Assembly: GCF_003002825.1 (NCBI RefSeq)
Contig: NZ_PVTE01000040.1
Coordinates: 1-35,731 of the forward strand
Reading direction: 5' to 3'
Source: Spirosoma oryzae
GTDB lineage: Bacteria > Bacteroidota > Bacteroidia > Cytophagales > Spirosomataceae
Length of the DNA stretch: 35,731 nt
A program made the position numbers and the translations under genes. Of the stretch, positions 1 through 8,325 are shown piece after piece. Every line of letters starts with the position of its first letter. Position 1 is the stretch's first letter. The notes beneath the pieces are model-generated. The model saw only the letters and a list, made by a program, of their open reading frames with translations, had not been told where the DNA came from and did not search any database.

Positions 1-7
1 CGTAGCC

Positions 8-75
8 GAAAGCCTGCATGGTGAGCAATATTGTGATGTGAGATACCACAAAATTGCTCAACTCGTCAGGCTTTC
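8..75. repeat. nested imperfect hairpin before the first ORF
   Basis: Three nested complementary segments are visible: GAAAGCCTG (8-16) with CAGGCTTTC (67-75), TGAGCAAT (22-29) with ATTGCTCA (53-60), and TTGTG (31-35) with CACAA (47-51). They can form one interrupted stem. It may be the terminator of a gene left of the window, a 5' leader structure of the following ORF, or an intergenic palindromic repeat; the sequence does not decide between these. Confidence 0.45.
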
Positions 76-123
76 CCTATTTTCGGATAGACTCTTAGCA
101 TCAGTAAAGCCGACATAGCTAAG

Positions 124-621
124 TTGGTCGAGTTAGGAATACTGGACGATAATCACGCATTCAGTAAGGATATGAACGATAAGCTGCCCGATCCGCTAAC
201 CAAATTGCTGTATGCCACAGCCTGGAAAAATGGCGATCTGCCCAAGATCAAGCACATCATAAAGGGCGTTCTGAAGGAAAAGGATGAATCGGATGAAGAG
301 CAAGCAATCGTTTTTCACCAGTTCGGCCGCTACCTGACCAAAACGCCGGGCCAGCCGATTATCGATCAGCACGTCATCCGGGCCTTCGGTATTTTTAAAC
401 CACAGTCCAAAGGCGGTGGAAAAGAGTGGGATGTGGCAGCGATGAGACGGCTTAGTATCGTTAACAAAAGACACAACGGAATCATCGCTGCGTACAAGGA
501 ATGGCTCGGTTCAGATGGCCTGTCGGACGAAGTGCGGCAGTGCGCGGATTACACGTACCACGTCGACAAACTGCTGTTTGCGCTGGGAAAAACGGTGAAA
601 TACGCGAAGCGTAAAGTTTGA
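124..621 (+). CDS. hypothetical protein, 165 aa
   Basis: I do not recognise this family. It is soluble-looking, highly charged and lysine-rich, with no signal peptide, membrane segment or Cys motif. Coding character is supported by a long open frame with codon use like its neighbours. The start is uncertain: the first usable codon is TTG at 124, but the open frame runs back to a stop at 88-90 and the extra codons (ISKADIAKL) read like real protein. The true start could therefore be a non-canonical codon near 100, or the gene may be 5'-damaged. It lies alone, downstream of a nested hairpin, and faces the two-component operon on the other strand. Confidence 0.6.
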   Translation: MVELGILDDNHAFSKDMNDKLPDPLTKLLYATAWKNGDLPKIKHIIKGVLKEKDESDEEQAIVFHQFGRYLTKTPGQPIIDQHVIRAFGIFKPQSKGGGKEWDVAAMRRLSIVNKRHNGIIAAYKEWLGSDGLSDEVRQCADYTYHVDKLLFALGKTVKYAKRKV

Positions 622-662
622 GCGCGGTCAAGTCAACTGACTCGTAGGCAGGCTGTATTTTG

Positions 663-700
663 TCATCCCTCCTGCCACGCCGGCGGACTGGTCGGGATGA
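663..700. terminator. hairpin between convergent genes
   Basis: TCATCCC (663-669) pairs with GGGATGA (694-700) in the 91-nt space between the converging first ORF and the histidine kinase gene. The loop contains the self-complementary CGCCGGCG. A short A-rich run follows on the plus strand. It is plausible as a bidirectional terminator but the stem is only 7 bp. Confidence 0.35.
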
Positions 701-712
701 TAGAAAAAGTTG

Positions 713-2053
713 TCAGTCTTCGCGAGCTGGCATCCTGACCTCCGCCCGGAACTGACCGTCGGACCCAACGACGTGCAGCGTTCCACCCATCAGCCGCATT
801 ACCTGATGACTGATCCAGAGACCCAGGCCGTAGCCGTCGTGATGGGGGTCGGCCTGGTAGAATTCACGGCTGAGCCGGTCGGGATCGGGGATGGGGGCAG
901 TGGTTTGGTTGGTCAGCGACCAGACGAGTTGCCCAGCCTGCTGGTCCAGCGTCAGGTCGAGCCGGGTGCCGGGCGTGGCGTATTTCACCGCGTTATCGAG
1001 CAGATTCAGTAACACGTTGGTCAGCTTGTCGAGGTCGGCCCGGACGGCTAGCTGATCGGCGGTTTCGTCCAGAACAATCGACAGGTACAGATTTCGCCCG
1101 TTGATTGCCCGTTGGTAGCGTTCGGCTAGGTGAAGCGTTAAATCGTCAAGGTCGATCACCTCGGGGCGAAGTTGTAACGCCCCGGCCCGCAACTGACTCA
1201 TCGCCAGCAAGTCATCGACCAGTCGGCTGAGTCGACGCAGTTCGGTAAGCTGACTGTCGAGGAAACCACGTTCCCGGTCGTTGATGGCTTCGCGCTGGGC
1301 GACTTCGATTTCTGTACGCAGGATACTCAGGGGCGTTCGAAGTTCGTGCGAGGCTGCGGCAAAAAACGTGTATTGCGTGTCGACCGCCTGCCCGATCCGG
1401 GCCAGCATCTCGTTGATGGTTTCGGCCAGTTCCTGCAATTCGTCGCCGGAACTGGGAATCGGAATGGGCGTCGTCTGCTCGGCCCGGCTGACCGACTGCG
1501 CCGAGGTAATCACGGCCCGCAACGGGCGCAGTAGCCAGCCACTGAGCCACCAGGCGCTAACCCCCGACACTGCAATGCTGACCAGTAGCGTCAACAGCAG
1601 CAACACCCCTATGCTGCGTAGTTCGCGGTGCAGGGGACGACTGCTGTGACCGACCACCGTAATGAGCTTGTTGTACCCATCGTCGGTAGAGCGCACTGAT
1701 CGGGCAAGCCGGAAGGTATCGGCTTCCACAACGACCGCGTTCGTCAGTAGCGACGAATCGGCGGGAAAGCGGGGCGACTGGTAGAGCCGTTTGCGGACAC
1801 TGCCGCTGGCGAGCCACAGGGCCATCACCTCGCCCCGGTCGGGTAGGGGAATCACGAGTGGATAGGCTGACGTGCGGTCGGAAAGACGGCTTGCCCGCTC
1901 GGTCAGGGCGCGGTTGTCCTGCTCGACCAGCACCGTCCTGATCCGACTGAACAGGTAGCCGGCAGCCCCGGTAAAGCCCAGAAAAAACGTGGCCCCGAAA
2001 ACCAGCCCGATCTTGAATCGAATGCTGCGGGCCGGACGTACGGCGGTTGTCAT
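713..2053 (-). CDS. HAMP-domain sensor histidine kinase
   Basis: Membrane histidine kinase of the classical two-component type, 446 aa. Order of parts: TM1 about residues 12-34, a periplasmic sensor region of roughly 110 residues, TM2 about 148-172, HAMP to about 222, then the dimerisation domain with H-box ASHELRTPL (phospho-acceptor His236), N-box NLLDNAVKYA (Asn354) and G-box GYGLGL (407-412). All catalytic motifs are intact. It would phosphorylate the OmpR-type regulator encoded 24 nt upstream in the same transcription unit. The short periplasmic region has no domain I can name, so the signal is unknown. Heavy-metal sensor kinases have a similar layout, but nothing here shows a metal ligand set. 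Confidence 0.93.
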   Translation of the reverse strand: MTTAVRPARSIRFKIGLVFGATFFLGFTGAAGYLFSRIRTVLVEQDNRALTERASRLSDRTSAYPLVIPLPDRGEVMALWLASGSVRKRLYQSPRFPADSSLLTNAVVVEADTFRLARSVRSTDDGYNKLITVVGHSSRPLHRELRSIGVLLLLTLLVSIAVSGVSAWWLSGWLLRPLRAVITSAQSVSRAEQTTPIPIPSSGDELQELAETINEMLARIGQAVDTQYTFFAAASHELRTPLSILRTEIEVAQREAINDRERGFLDSQLTELRRLSRLVDDLLAMSQLRAGALQLRPEVIDLDDLTLHLAERYQRAINGRNLYLSIVLDETADQLAVRADLDKLTNVLLNLLDNAVKYATPGTRLDLTLDQQAGQLVWSLTNQTTAPIPDPDRLSREFYQADPHHDGYGLGLWISHQVMRLMGGTLHVVGSDGQFRAEVRMPARED

Positions 2054-2077
2054 AGGTTAGTTACGGTGCCGGCTTGG

Positions 2078-2761
2078 TTACGCGGTGGTCAAGGTCCCCC
2101 GGAGCCGGTAGCCAACCCCCACTACCGTTTCGAGCAGGGGCGAATCGAAGCCTTTGTCGATTTTTTTACGAAGCTGATGCATATGCACCTCGACCACGTT
2201 ACTGCCCCGGTCAAAATCCGAATCCCAGACTTTTTCGGTGAGTTGAGCCTTGGAAAGCACCCGCCCCGGCTGACGCATAAACTGTTCGAGCAGCTGGTAT
2301 TCACGGGGCGTCAGGGCGATGGATTTGCCGGCGCGACTCACTTCGCGGGTCGTCAGGTCCATCGTCAGATCGGCCACACGCCAGACGGGTAGTCGGCTGC
2401 CGGCCTGTCCCCGCTGTACGGTTCGAATCCGGGCCAGCAGTTCGTCCAGTTCGAAGGGTTTTCGCAGGTAATCGACGGCCCCCAAGTCCAGCCCCCGCAC
2501 CACGTGCTGCGACTGATTGAGGGCGCTCAGAATCATGACGGGCGTGTCGACGCCGAAGTCGCGCAGGTTCCGTAACAGGTCGAAGCCGGTTGTGCCGGGC
2601 AGCATCAGGTCGAGCAGAATCAGGTCATGGGTGCCCAGTGCCGCCTGTTCCAGTCCGGCCGCGCCCGACAGGGCAATGTCGACAGAATAGCCCGCCTGAT
2701 TCAGCCCTTTTTGCAGGTGCAGGGCCAGCTTTTCTTCGTCGTCGATCAAAAGTAGTCGCAT
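2078..2761 (-). CDS. OmpR/PhoB-family response regulator
   Basis: Two-domain DNA-binding regulator, 227 aa. The receiver domain has the acidic pair Asp7/Asp8, phospho-acceptor Asp51 in LLDLMLPG, Ser79 in the Thr/Ser switch position and Lys101 in RKPF. The C-terminal half is a winged helix (TPREYQLLEQFMRQPGRVLSK, then the recognition region around NVVEVHMHQLRKKID). Its start directly abuts the stop of the upstream exported-protein gene, and the kinase gene follows after 24 nt, so all three are almost certainly co-transcribed. Direct repeats 29 nt upstream of the operon's first start codon are candidate sites for autoregulation. Confidence 0.93.
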   Translation of the reverse strand: MRLLLIDDEEKLALHLQKGLNQAGYSVDIALSGAAGLEQAALGTHDLILLDLMLPGTTGFDLLRNLRDFGVDTPVMILSALNQSQHVVRGLDLGAVDYLRKPFELDELLARIRTVQRGQAGSRLPVWRVADLTMDLTTREVSRAGKSIALTPREYQLLEQFMRQPGRVLSKAQLTEKVWDSDFDRGSNVVEVHMHQLRKKIDKGFDSPLLETVVGVGYRLRGTLTTA

Positions 2762-3424
2762 TTACAACGCAAAGGTTTGTCCGTTGATAGTCAGTGCCGT
2801 TGGGTGAAGCAGTGTCCGACCCGTTTTGTTTACGAACCCCGGCTCGGTTCGTTCGTACCCCGTGATGCCCAGTCGACTAACGCCAACGAGCAGTTCCTGG
2901 ATGGACTCCCCCTGATGCGGTTTCAGTTCGACAACGAAGCGGTTGGTCAGCAGCGCCACCAGCCGTCCGGCATCGTCGTGCAACTGCCCGGTCAGCGGCC
3001 CTTCGGTCTCGACCAGCTTCCCACGGGTGGGTGGGGGCGGGGGCACGTCAGCGATGCGGACGCTGGTTTTTTTTGTCTGGTTGCGCAGACTGACCAACTC
3101 GTACGCCGGTTCCGGCAGGGCCTGACTGTCAGCCGACGAGCCCGGTGGTTTGGGTAGCGGTGGCCGATTCACTGCCACCACCTGTACTGCCTGCCCCACG
3201 GTCGCCTGTTTCAGCACCAGAGCCGCCGTGTGGGGCGGAAAGTGCAGTCGTGCTTTCCCAGTGGCCGTACGCAGTTGCAGCCCGTCGTAGTCGCCGATTC
3301 GGTTCGATAGATAGCCCATTACCCGCCCTGTCAGTGTCTGAGTGGGTTGCGCAGTCAACGTAAGCGTCCAGCAAAGTCCAATAAATGTGTATCGATAGCA
3401 GTTTCGCCAGTTCATGAATGACAC
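2762..3424 (-). CDS. exported protein of a two-component operon, unknown function
   Basis: First gene of the operon, 220 aa. Residues about 8-25 form a hydrophobic signal segment ending near LTAQP, so the protein is probably secreted or periplasmic. The first 80 mature residues (LTGRVMGYLSNRIGDYDGL) look like a small beta-rich module, followed by a proline-rich linker (LPKPPG, PPPPPTRG) and a second module that begins similarly (LVETEGPLTGQLHDDAGRL). The two halves may be repeated copies of one fold, both describing effects of an additive or ligand on an exported surface; this is inference only. I do not recognise a named family. Zero-gap linkage to the regulator suggests a role in signal input or as the system's output. 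Confidence 0.75.
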   Translation of the reverse strand: MSFMNWRNCYRYTFIGLCWTLTLTAQPTQTLTGRVMGYLSNRIGDYDGLQLRTATGKARLHFPPHTAALVLKQATVGQAVQVVAVNRPPLPKPPGSSADSQALPEPAYELVSLRNQTKKTSVRIADVPPPPPTRGKLVETEGPLTGQLHDDAGRLVALLTNRFVVELKPHQGESIQELLVGVSRLGITGYERTEPGFVNKTGRTLLHPTALTINGQTFAL

Positions 3425-3452
3425 AAGAAAAGCAGCCGGGCTGAAGAAAGGC

Positions 3453-3479
3453 TTAAGGTAATATTAAGAACGGTTAAGG
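3453..3479. promoter_or_regulatory. three TTAAG(G/A) direct repeats, candidate OmpR-type operator
   Basis: TTAAGG (3453), TTAAGA (3464) and TTAAGG (3474) lie on one face of the helix, 11 and 10 nt apart, starting 29 nt upstream of the operon's first start codon. OmpR/PhoB regulators bind direct repeats at about one helical turn, so autoregulation by the regulator encoded in this operon is a reasonable inference. Confidence 0.45.
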
Positions 3480-3653
3480 TGGCGCGTTGGCGAACAGCTC
3501 CGGGAAGAGGAACCGGCTAGCCGGACGAGTGTTTTCGCGCTGTCTGTGTCATCCGCAACTGTTGACCGCTAGTAGCTTCTGCCCGCATAGTACTTTTCGA
3601 TGAGTAGCCGACCGGTTTGGTAAAGGTCGCTATCGAATAGAGACACGCAGCAT

Positions 3654-4988
3654 ATGCAGAACAGACGTGAATTTATAAAACAGACGGCCGCCGGTGTGGT
3701 CGGTGGCGCACTGGTGGGCTTTAGTCCCCGCAGTTACAACCGGATCATCGGGGCGAATGACCTGATCCGGGTGGCGACCATAGGCGTCAACAGCCGGGGC
3801 GATGGCATGGGCGGTACGTTCGCCAGCCAGAAAAATACCGAAGTAGGGACCGTTTGCGATGTCGACGAGCGGACCATCCCGAAAGCCATCGAAACGATTC
3901 TGAAAACTAAACAGACGGCCAAACCGAAAGCGGAAAAAGACTGCCGACGGGTGATGGAAGACAAAACCATCGACGCGATTTACACGGCGACGCCCGATCA
4001 CTGGCACACGCCCTTGACGATCATGGGCTGTCAGGCTGGCAAGCATGTGTACGTCGAGAAGCCACTGAGCCACAATCCGCGCGAGGGCGAACTGGCGGTC
4101 GCGGCTGCCCGCAAATACAAGCGCGTGGTGCAGATGGGCGCGCAGCGTCGGTCGGCACCGACGCTGACGAAAGGCATCGAGGAGTTGCACAACGGTGTTA
4201 TCGGTCGGGTGTACATGGCCAAAACGTGGTATACCAACAAGCGACCCGCTACCTTTGTCAAACCCGGCACGGTACCGACCTGGCTCGACTACGATCTCTG
4301 GCAGGGACCGGCTCCGCGTCAGCCCTATCAGGACGGCCTGATTCACTACAACTGGCATTGGTTCTGGCACTGGGGTACCGGCGAAGCCCTCAACAACGGT
4401 ACCCACGAAGTTGACGTAGCCCGCTGGGGGCTGAGTGTCGATTATCCGACGCGGGTAAGTTCGGTGGGCGGTCGCTACGAATTTAAAGACGACTGGCAAA
4501 CGCCGGATACGCAACTGGTCATCATGGATTATCCGGGTCGGGTATCACTGCTGTGGGAATGCCGCAGTTCCAACGGTCGGCGCATCGAAGAGCGGGACCG
4601 GGGTATTATTTTCTACGGCGAAAAGGGTAGTCTGGATACGGGGGGCGACAGCTACCGCGTGTACGACCTGGATGGAAAACTGGTGAAAGACATCAAGTCG
4701 GGATCGTCGGAAAGTGACATTCAGGGGCGTAACACGGCCAGCCCCAGCCTGGGGATGGATAGCCTGCACGTGCAGGATTTTCTGGACGCCATTCGTACGA
4801 ATCGTAAACCCAACTGCGATGTCGAGACGGGGCACAAAAGTGTGCTGGCGATGCAACTCGGTAATATTTCTTGGCGCGTCGGACGCGATCTGCACGTCGA
4901 TCCGAAAACGGGGCACATTCAGAACGATAAAGACGCGCAGAAGCTGTGGAGCCGTGACTACGAAAAAGGTTGGGAGCCAAAGGTGTAA
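3654..4988 (+). CDS. Gfo/Idh/MocA-family oxidoreductase with Tat signal
   Basis: NAD(P)-dependent sugar-type oxidoreductase, 444 aa. The N-terminus carries a twin-arginine signal (NRREFIKQ followed by a small hydrophobic run), so export to the periplasm in folded form is expected. The Rossmann part begins about residue 38 (IRVATIGVNSRG); the family signature EKPL is at 135-138 (VYVEKPLSHN), with Glu135-Lys136-Pro137, and the substrate domain follows with HEVDVARWGL. Length and Trp-rich centre match the Bacteroidota exported subgroup. Substrate cannot be read from sequence. It stands alone: the gene behind it is separated by a hairpin. A weak -7-like TACTTTTC lies about 60 nt upstream. Confidence 0.9.
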   Translation: MQNRREFIKQTAAGVVGGALVGFSPRSYNRIIGANDLIRVATIGVNSRGDGMGGTFASQKNTEVGTVCDVDERTIPKAIETILKTKQTAKPKAEKDCRRVMEDKTIDAIYTATPDHWHTPLTIMGCQAGKHVYVEKPLSHNPREGELAVAAARKYKRVVQMGAQRRSAPTLTKGIEELHNGVIGRVYMAKTWYTNKRPATFVKPGTVPTWLDYDLWQGPAPRQPYQDGLIHYNWHWFWHWGTGEALNNGTHEVDVARWGLSVDYPTRVSSVGGRYEFKDDWQTPDTQLVIMDYPGRVSLLWECRSSNGRRIEERDRGIIFYGEKGSLDTGGDSYRVYDLDGKLVKDIKSGSSESDIQGRNTASPSLGMDSLHVQDFLDAIRTNRKPNCDVETGHKSVLAMQLGNISWRVGRDLHVDPKTGHIQNDKDAQKLWSRDYEKGWEPKV

Positions 4989-5000
4989 CGCTGCGTAACC

Positions 5001-5056
5001 ATAGGCGACTGTTGCAGGTTAAGGAAATGTTCTTTGGGTCTGTAACAGTCGCCTAT
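5001..5056. terminator. 16-bp stem-loop between oxidoreductase and dedA-like gene
   Basis: ATAGGCGACTGTTGCA (5001-5016) pairs with TGTAACAGTCGCCTAT (5041-5056) with a single G-U wobble and a 24-nt loop. It begins 13 nt after the oxidoreductase stop and ends 3 nt before the ATG chosen for the DedA-family gene. No U-tract follows. It may end the upstream transcript or control translation of the downstream gene. Confidence 0.6.
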
Positions 5057-5059
5057 ACC

Positions 5060-5647
5060 ATGTCATTTCAGGAATTGATGCTCACTTACGGCTACCCGAT
5101 TCTATTCTTCGGGGTATTGCTGGAGGGTGAAGCGTTTTTGATTGCCGGCGCTTACCTGGCGCATCGGGGGTACTTCTCCATGCCGGTCGTGATTGGCCTG
5201 GCCGCGCTGGCGTCGATTCTGGTCAGTCAGGTTTATTTCTACGTAGGCCAACACTTCGGGCAGCAGTTTCTTACCCGGCGACCGCAATGGCAGCAGCGTT
5301 TTAGCCGGGTACAACGGTTGTTGAGCACGTACGGTTCTACGCTGGTGCTGGGCTTCCGGGCGCTCTACGGGCTGCGTATCGTGATTCCGGCGGCTGTGGG
5401 GGCGTCGGGCTATTCGTGGGGACAGTTCCTACTGCTCAACCTGCTGGGCGGGCTGGTCTGGGCGCTGATTATCGGTCTGGCCGGTAACAGCCTGATTCTT
5501 CTGGTCGAGCCGATTCTGGACGATATTCGTCATCACGAGCGTATGGTTGTCGGCGTACTAGCCGGGTTGGGGCTGGCGTGGGCCGCGTACCGACTCTATC
5601 GACAGCCGCGCCTAGAGCAGCGATCGACCCGGTCGCCTACTGAGTAA
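5060..5647 (+). CDS. DedA-family (SNARE-associated) membrane protein
   Basis: Integral inner-membrane protein, 195 aa from the chosen ATG. DedA-type features: an N-terminal half-hairpin with the family's acidic pair (GVLLEGEAFLIAGAYLA), a polar stretch (YVGQHFGQQFLTRRPQW), then the conserved Arg/Gly region (STLVLGFRALYGLRIVIPAAVGASGYSWG is the family's F/Y-R-F..P..AG variant) and two C-terminal TM segments. The family is thought to act as lipid flippases in membrane homeostasis. An in-frame upstream extension to 4970 would put 30 residues inside the preceding gene's tail and the hairpin and contains no TM or domain, so MSFQELML is preferred. Confidence 0.85.
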   Translation: MSFQELMLTYGYPILFFGVLLEGEAFLIAGAYLAHRGYFSMPVVIGLAALASILVSQVYFYVGQHFGQQFLTRRPQWQQRFSRVQRLLSTYGSTLVLGFRALYGLRIVIPAAVGASGYSWGQFLLLNLLGGLVWALIIGLAGNSLILLVEPILDDIRHHERMVVGVLAGLGLAWAAYRLYRQPRLEQRSTRSPTE

Positions 5648-5690
5648 CGAAGTCAGTAGGTGGTCGGCACTGATCGTATCGGCGTAGGCA

Positions 5691-5840
5691 ATCTACACAC
5701 CCCAACTGTATCTGGGGCAGCTGTGGCTTACCGCGCAGGAATGCGCAGGCGTCGCGGACTATGCCTTCCGGGAATACCGGCATGCACCCAGTCTCTGTTT
5801 AACGGATAGGCTTGTAGGGGCTTTACCTGTTGTGCGTTAA
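5691..5840 (+). pseudogene. possible decayed coding remnant, no start
   Basis: In the 263-nt gap 5648-5910 one frame stays open for 49 codons without an ATG and reads protein-like (begins IYTPQLYLGQLWLTAQE, ends GALPVVR). The same frame continues upstream across a single TAG (5685-5687) as SALIVSA. Family not recognised. It could be chance in GC-rich DNA. A short inverted repeat (CCTAAAT ... ATTTAGG) lies about 5860-5877. Confidence 0.25.
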
Positions 5841-5910
5841 CTGGCTTACCCCTAAATACCCTAAAGGGAATTTAGGGACAAAAGGCTTCCAGGCGATTAA
5901 TCTTCCGGTC

Positions 5911-6678
5911 TTACTTCGTCGCGATATAGAAGAAGTCCAGACTACCGGCGGGGTTGGTACTGACGAGGTAATCGGTGTAATCGATCTCGGCTGCGATACC
6001 GCTTGCCTGATGCAATTGATTGCGGTTCAGGCGGTTCATCAGATCGTAAGGTACCTGGAGCAGCCGACGAGGCAGGCGGTATTGCAGATTGAAGATGTCG
6101 AAACGGGTCAGCTTCTTCACCGACGCCTTGTTCTGCTCGTAGTAAGTCATCACCTTCTCGTTGCCATGTACACCACGCGTATCGACGGCAGGGAAGTACT
6201 TACGCATCAGGGTTTTCAGTTCATCGGCCTGGTATTCCCGCACGTGCCAGGGGTTACGGGTCAGCGAGAACGTTTTATTGACCGTCGTCAGGAGTAGTTT
6301 GCCGCCTGGCTTCAGCACGCGGTGGGCTTCCTTGATAAACAGATCGTCGTTTTCGATATGCTCGATGACCTGAAACGTTACGATAAAGTCGAACGTATTA
6401 TCGGCCAGACCCGACAGGGGGGGGATGTTGGCCGCGATGAACGTCGACTGTGGGTATTCGGCACTGAGAGCCGCGATCAGATCGGTATTCTTATCAATAC
6501 CCGTGTAATGAGCGGCCGCTTTAGTCAGTAGTTCGAGACCCCGACCCCAGCCACAGCCGATTTCGAGCAGATTACCGCTGACAAGCTGCGCTGCTTCGAC
6601 GTAGGGGAATAGCAGTCGCTGGTGAACGGGATTGTCGGAAGCAATTTCGGCGGAGGTGATCTCGGTGGTCTTGTACAT
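5911..6678 (-). CDS. class I SAM-dependent methyltransferase
   Basis: Soluble Rossmann methyltransferase, 255 aa. Motif I is LLEIGCGWGRG (Gly41, Gly43, Gly45), the acidic residue of motif II is in YTGIDKN, and motif IV/post-I region is FDFIVTFQVIEHIEND followed by RVLKPGGKLLL, the usual UbiE/Methyltransf_11 series. The C-terminal about 90 residues are less typical and probably give substrate specificity; the acceptor (lipid, quinone, sugar or protein) is unknown. Monocistronic on the minus strand; a -7 box TATTTTTG sits 67 nt upstream. Confidence 0.85.
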   Translation of the reverse strand: MYKTTEITSAEIASDNPVHQRLLFPYVEAAQLVSGNLLEIGCGWGRGLELLTKAAAHYTGIDKNTDLIAALSAEYPQSTFIAANIPPLSGLADNTFDFIVTFQVIEHIENDDLFIKEAHRVLKPGGKLLLTTVNKTFSLTRNPWHVREYQADELKTLMRKYFPAVDTRGVHGNEKVMTYYEQNKASVKKLTRFDIFNLQYRLPRRLLQVPYDLMNRLNRNQLHQASGIAAEIDYTDYLVSTNPAGSLDFFYIATK

Positions 6679-6744
6679 GACTGACAGTCGGAAAAAACGC
6701 AGCAGAACAGCTAGTTATCCACGCGTGCGTTTGCAATTGAATCA

Positions 6745-6752
6745 CAAAAATA
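6745..6752 (-). promoter_or_regulatory. candidate -7 box for the methyltransferase gene
   Basis: On the minus strand the sequence reads TATTTTTG, matching the Bacteroidota -7 consensus TAnnTTTG, and predicts a leader of about 60 nt. A TTTG lies upstream but only 14 nt away, so the -33 element is not convincing. Confidence 0.35.
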
Positions 6753-6924
6753 CTCTTTTGCGGGCGCAAAGAAAACGGGGCCGCCCGAAACGGAAGCCGG
6801 TTGCTGCGGATAGCCGCAAAAATGACGGTCTCCGGCAAGCAGAACCACCCGCTTTTTTCGTTATAGACAACGAGTCGCTACCTGCCTGTCGGGTTGGCTC
6901 AGCACGATTGATTATATACCGGTT

Positions 6925-8325
6925 ATGCGTACGCTACTTTACTGTCTGACCATACTTAGCCTGTCTGCCTGCGGGTCGCTGAAAAAATCGCAGCAGCAGC
7001 GCATCAACTCAGCCTACGAGGCCCGGACAGAAGCTTCTCGTCCGGCGGGAGCTCAGCAACCCCAGCAGGCTCGTCCGGCACCGCCCACGGCAGGCACGTC
7101 AGCACCAACACGCCCTGTCGACGTGCCGGCAGCCGCGCCAACCGTTGCCGACCGGCTGTCGGGCTGGTCTGTCACGTCGATCAAAGGCAAATTCCTGTCG
7201 CTCGACAGCACGACCCTGCACATCGTACTCGACCTGACGGCGCAGATGCCCGAGGGCGGGTTGCCCAGTCCCGCGCAGTTTGCCGAGCATTTCCAGGTGG
7301 CCTACGTGATGTATCCCGACTATAACAATCGCGAGCGACTGGCTTACGGTAACATTCCGCTCGACGGACAGGTGCTGAAACAGCAGGGAAATCACCTGAC
7401 TATGGCGTTCGACATCAAACGTCCGGCCAATCGGACCGACCTGGCGAATGCGGTGTTGCTGACGGAAGTAACCGAAATTGCCAGCGGTAACAAAGCCCGC
7501 AACGACCTGCCGCTCCGCTTCCGGAACCTGCGTCTGAGCGACCGCTTTACGCTGACGAACACAACGGGCCAGGAAATTGAATTGCGCAACTATGTCAACG
7601 TGGGCGATACCGTGCGGATAAGCGATCTGGCGAACACGAAAAAAACGCTGTATGGCGTTCGCTACCGGCACGATTTCGACGCGGCTTCGTCGCCGATGAA
7701 CACTTCACCCCGTCCGGCACAGAAGTCGCTCGTTATCGACTCGACGCTAACGATCACAACGAATCAGCCGTTCACGCTGCTCCGCGAAGGGCTGTATTAC
7801 TTCACCGAAGATACAACGGCCGAGAACGGTATTGGTCTGGTGGTCGCCGATAAGCGGTTTCCGAAGATGACCCGGCCCGAAAAGCTTATCCGGCCGGTGC
7901 TGTACATGAGCACAAGCAGCGAAATTAACGAGATGACCCAGGCGCAGGACACCAAAAAGGCGCTCGATCGCTATTGGCTGAGCCTGATGTCGGGTAACGA
8001 AGAGACGGCCCGACGCACGATCCGGGCCTACTACGACCGGGTGGAGGATGCAAACCGCTTATTCACGACCTACAAGGAAGGCTGGAAAACCGACAAAGGC
8101 ATGATTTACATCGTGCTCGGCCCACCCGACCGGATTCAGCGTAACCGCGAGCGGGAGGTATGGGTGTACAATCGTCGGCCCAACGTGTCGGAGATTAACT
8201 TTACCTTTACGAAAAAACCGAATCAATTTGTCGAGGATCATTACGAACTGGTGCGCTTTATGGAGTACCAACCCGTCTGGTACCCGATTGTCGAAGCATG
8301 GAGAACCGGCGCAATTCGCGAGTAA
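6925..8325 (+). CDS. GWxTD domain-containing lipoprotein
   Basis: Lipoprotein of 466 aa with a short signal and lipobox LSAC (Cys16), so it is probably anchored in the outer membrane facing the periplasm. After a Pro/Ala/Thr-rich linker (about 30-75) comes a beta-rich region and, at the C-terminus, the eponymous motif GWKTD (386-390) followed by KGMIYIVLGPPD and the W-rich end. The GWxTD domain is typical of Bacteroidota; its function is not established. The last 28 nt overlap the start of rlmB, an arrangement suggesting translational coupling. Confidence 0.9.
   Translation: MRTLLYCLTILSLSACGSLKKSQQQRINSAYEARTEASRPAGAQQPQQARPAPPTAGTSAPTRPVDVPAAAPTVADRLSGWSVTSIKGKFLSLDSTTLHIVLDLTAQMPEGGLPSPAQFAEHFQVAYVMYPDYNNRERLAYGNIPLDGQVLKQQGNHLTMAFDIKRPANRTDLANAVLLTEVTEIASGNKARNDLPLRFRNLRLSDRFTLTNTTGQEIELRNYVNVGDTVRISDLANTKKTLYGVRYRHDFDAASSPMNTSPRPAQKSLVIDSTLTITTNQPFTLLREGLYYFTEDTTAENGIGLVVADKRFPKMTRPEKLIRPVLYMSTSSEINEMTQAQDTKKALDRYWLSLMSGNEETARRTIRAYYDRVEDANRLFTTYKEGWKTDKGMIYIVLGPPDRIQRNREREVWVYNRRPNVSEINFTFTKKPNQFVEDHYELVRFMEYQPVWYPIVEAWRTGAIRE

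Noticed and set aside
3569..3653. Minus-strand frame reading SLFDSDLYQTGRLLIEKYY then stop, upstream of the oxidoreductase gene
   Set aside because: Protein-like but only about 24 residues, no start, and it loses sense where it enters the neighbouring gene; chance cannot be excluded.
3630..4514. 294-codon minus-strand frame opposite the Gfo/Idh/MocA gene
   Set aside because: Shadow; the sense strand has the complete motif set and Tat signal.
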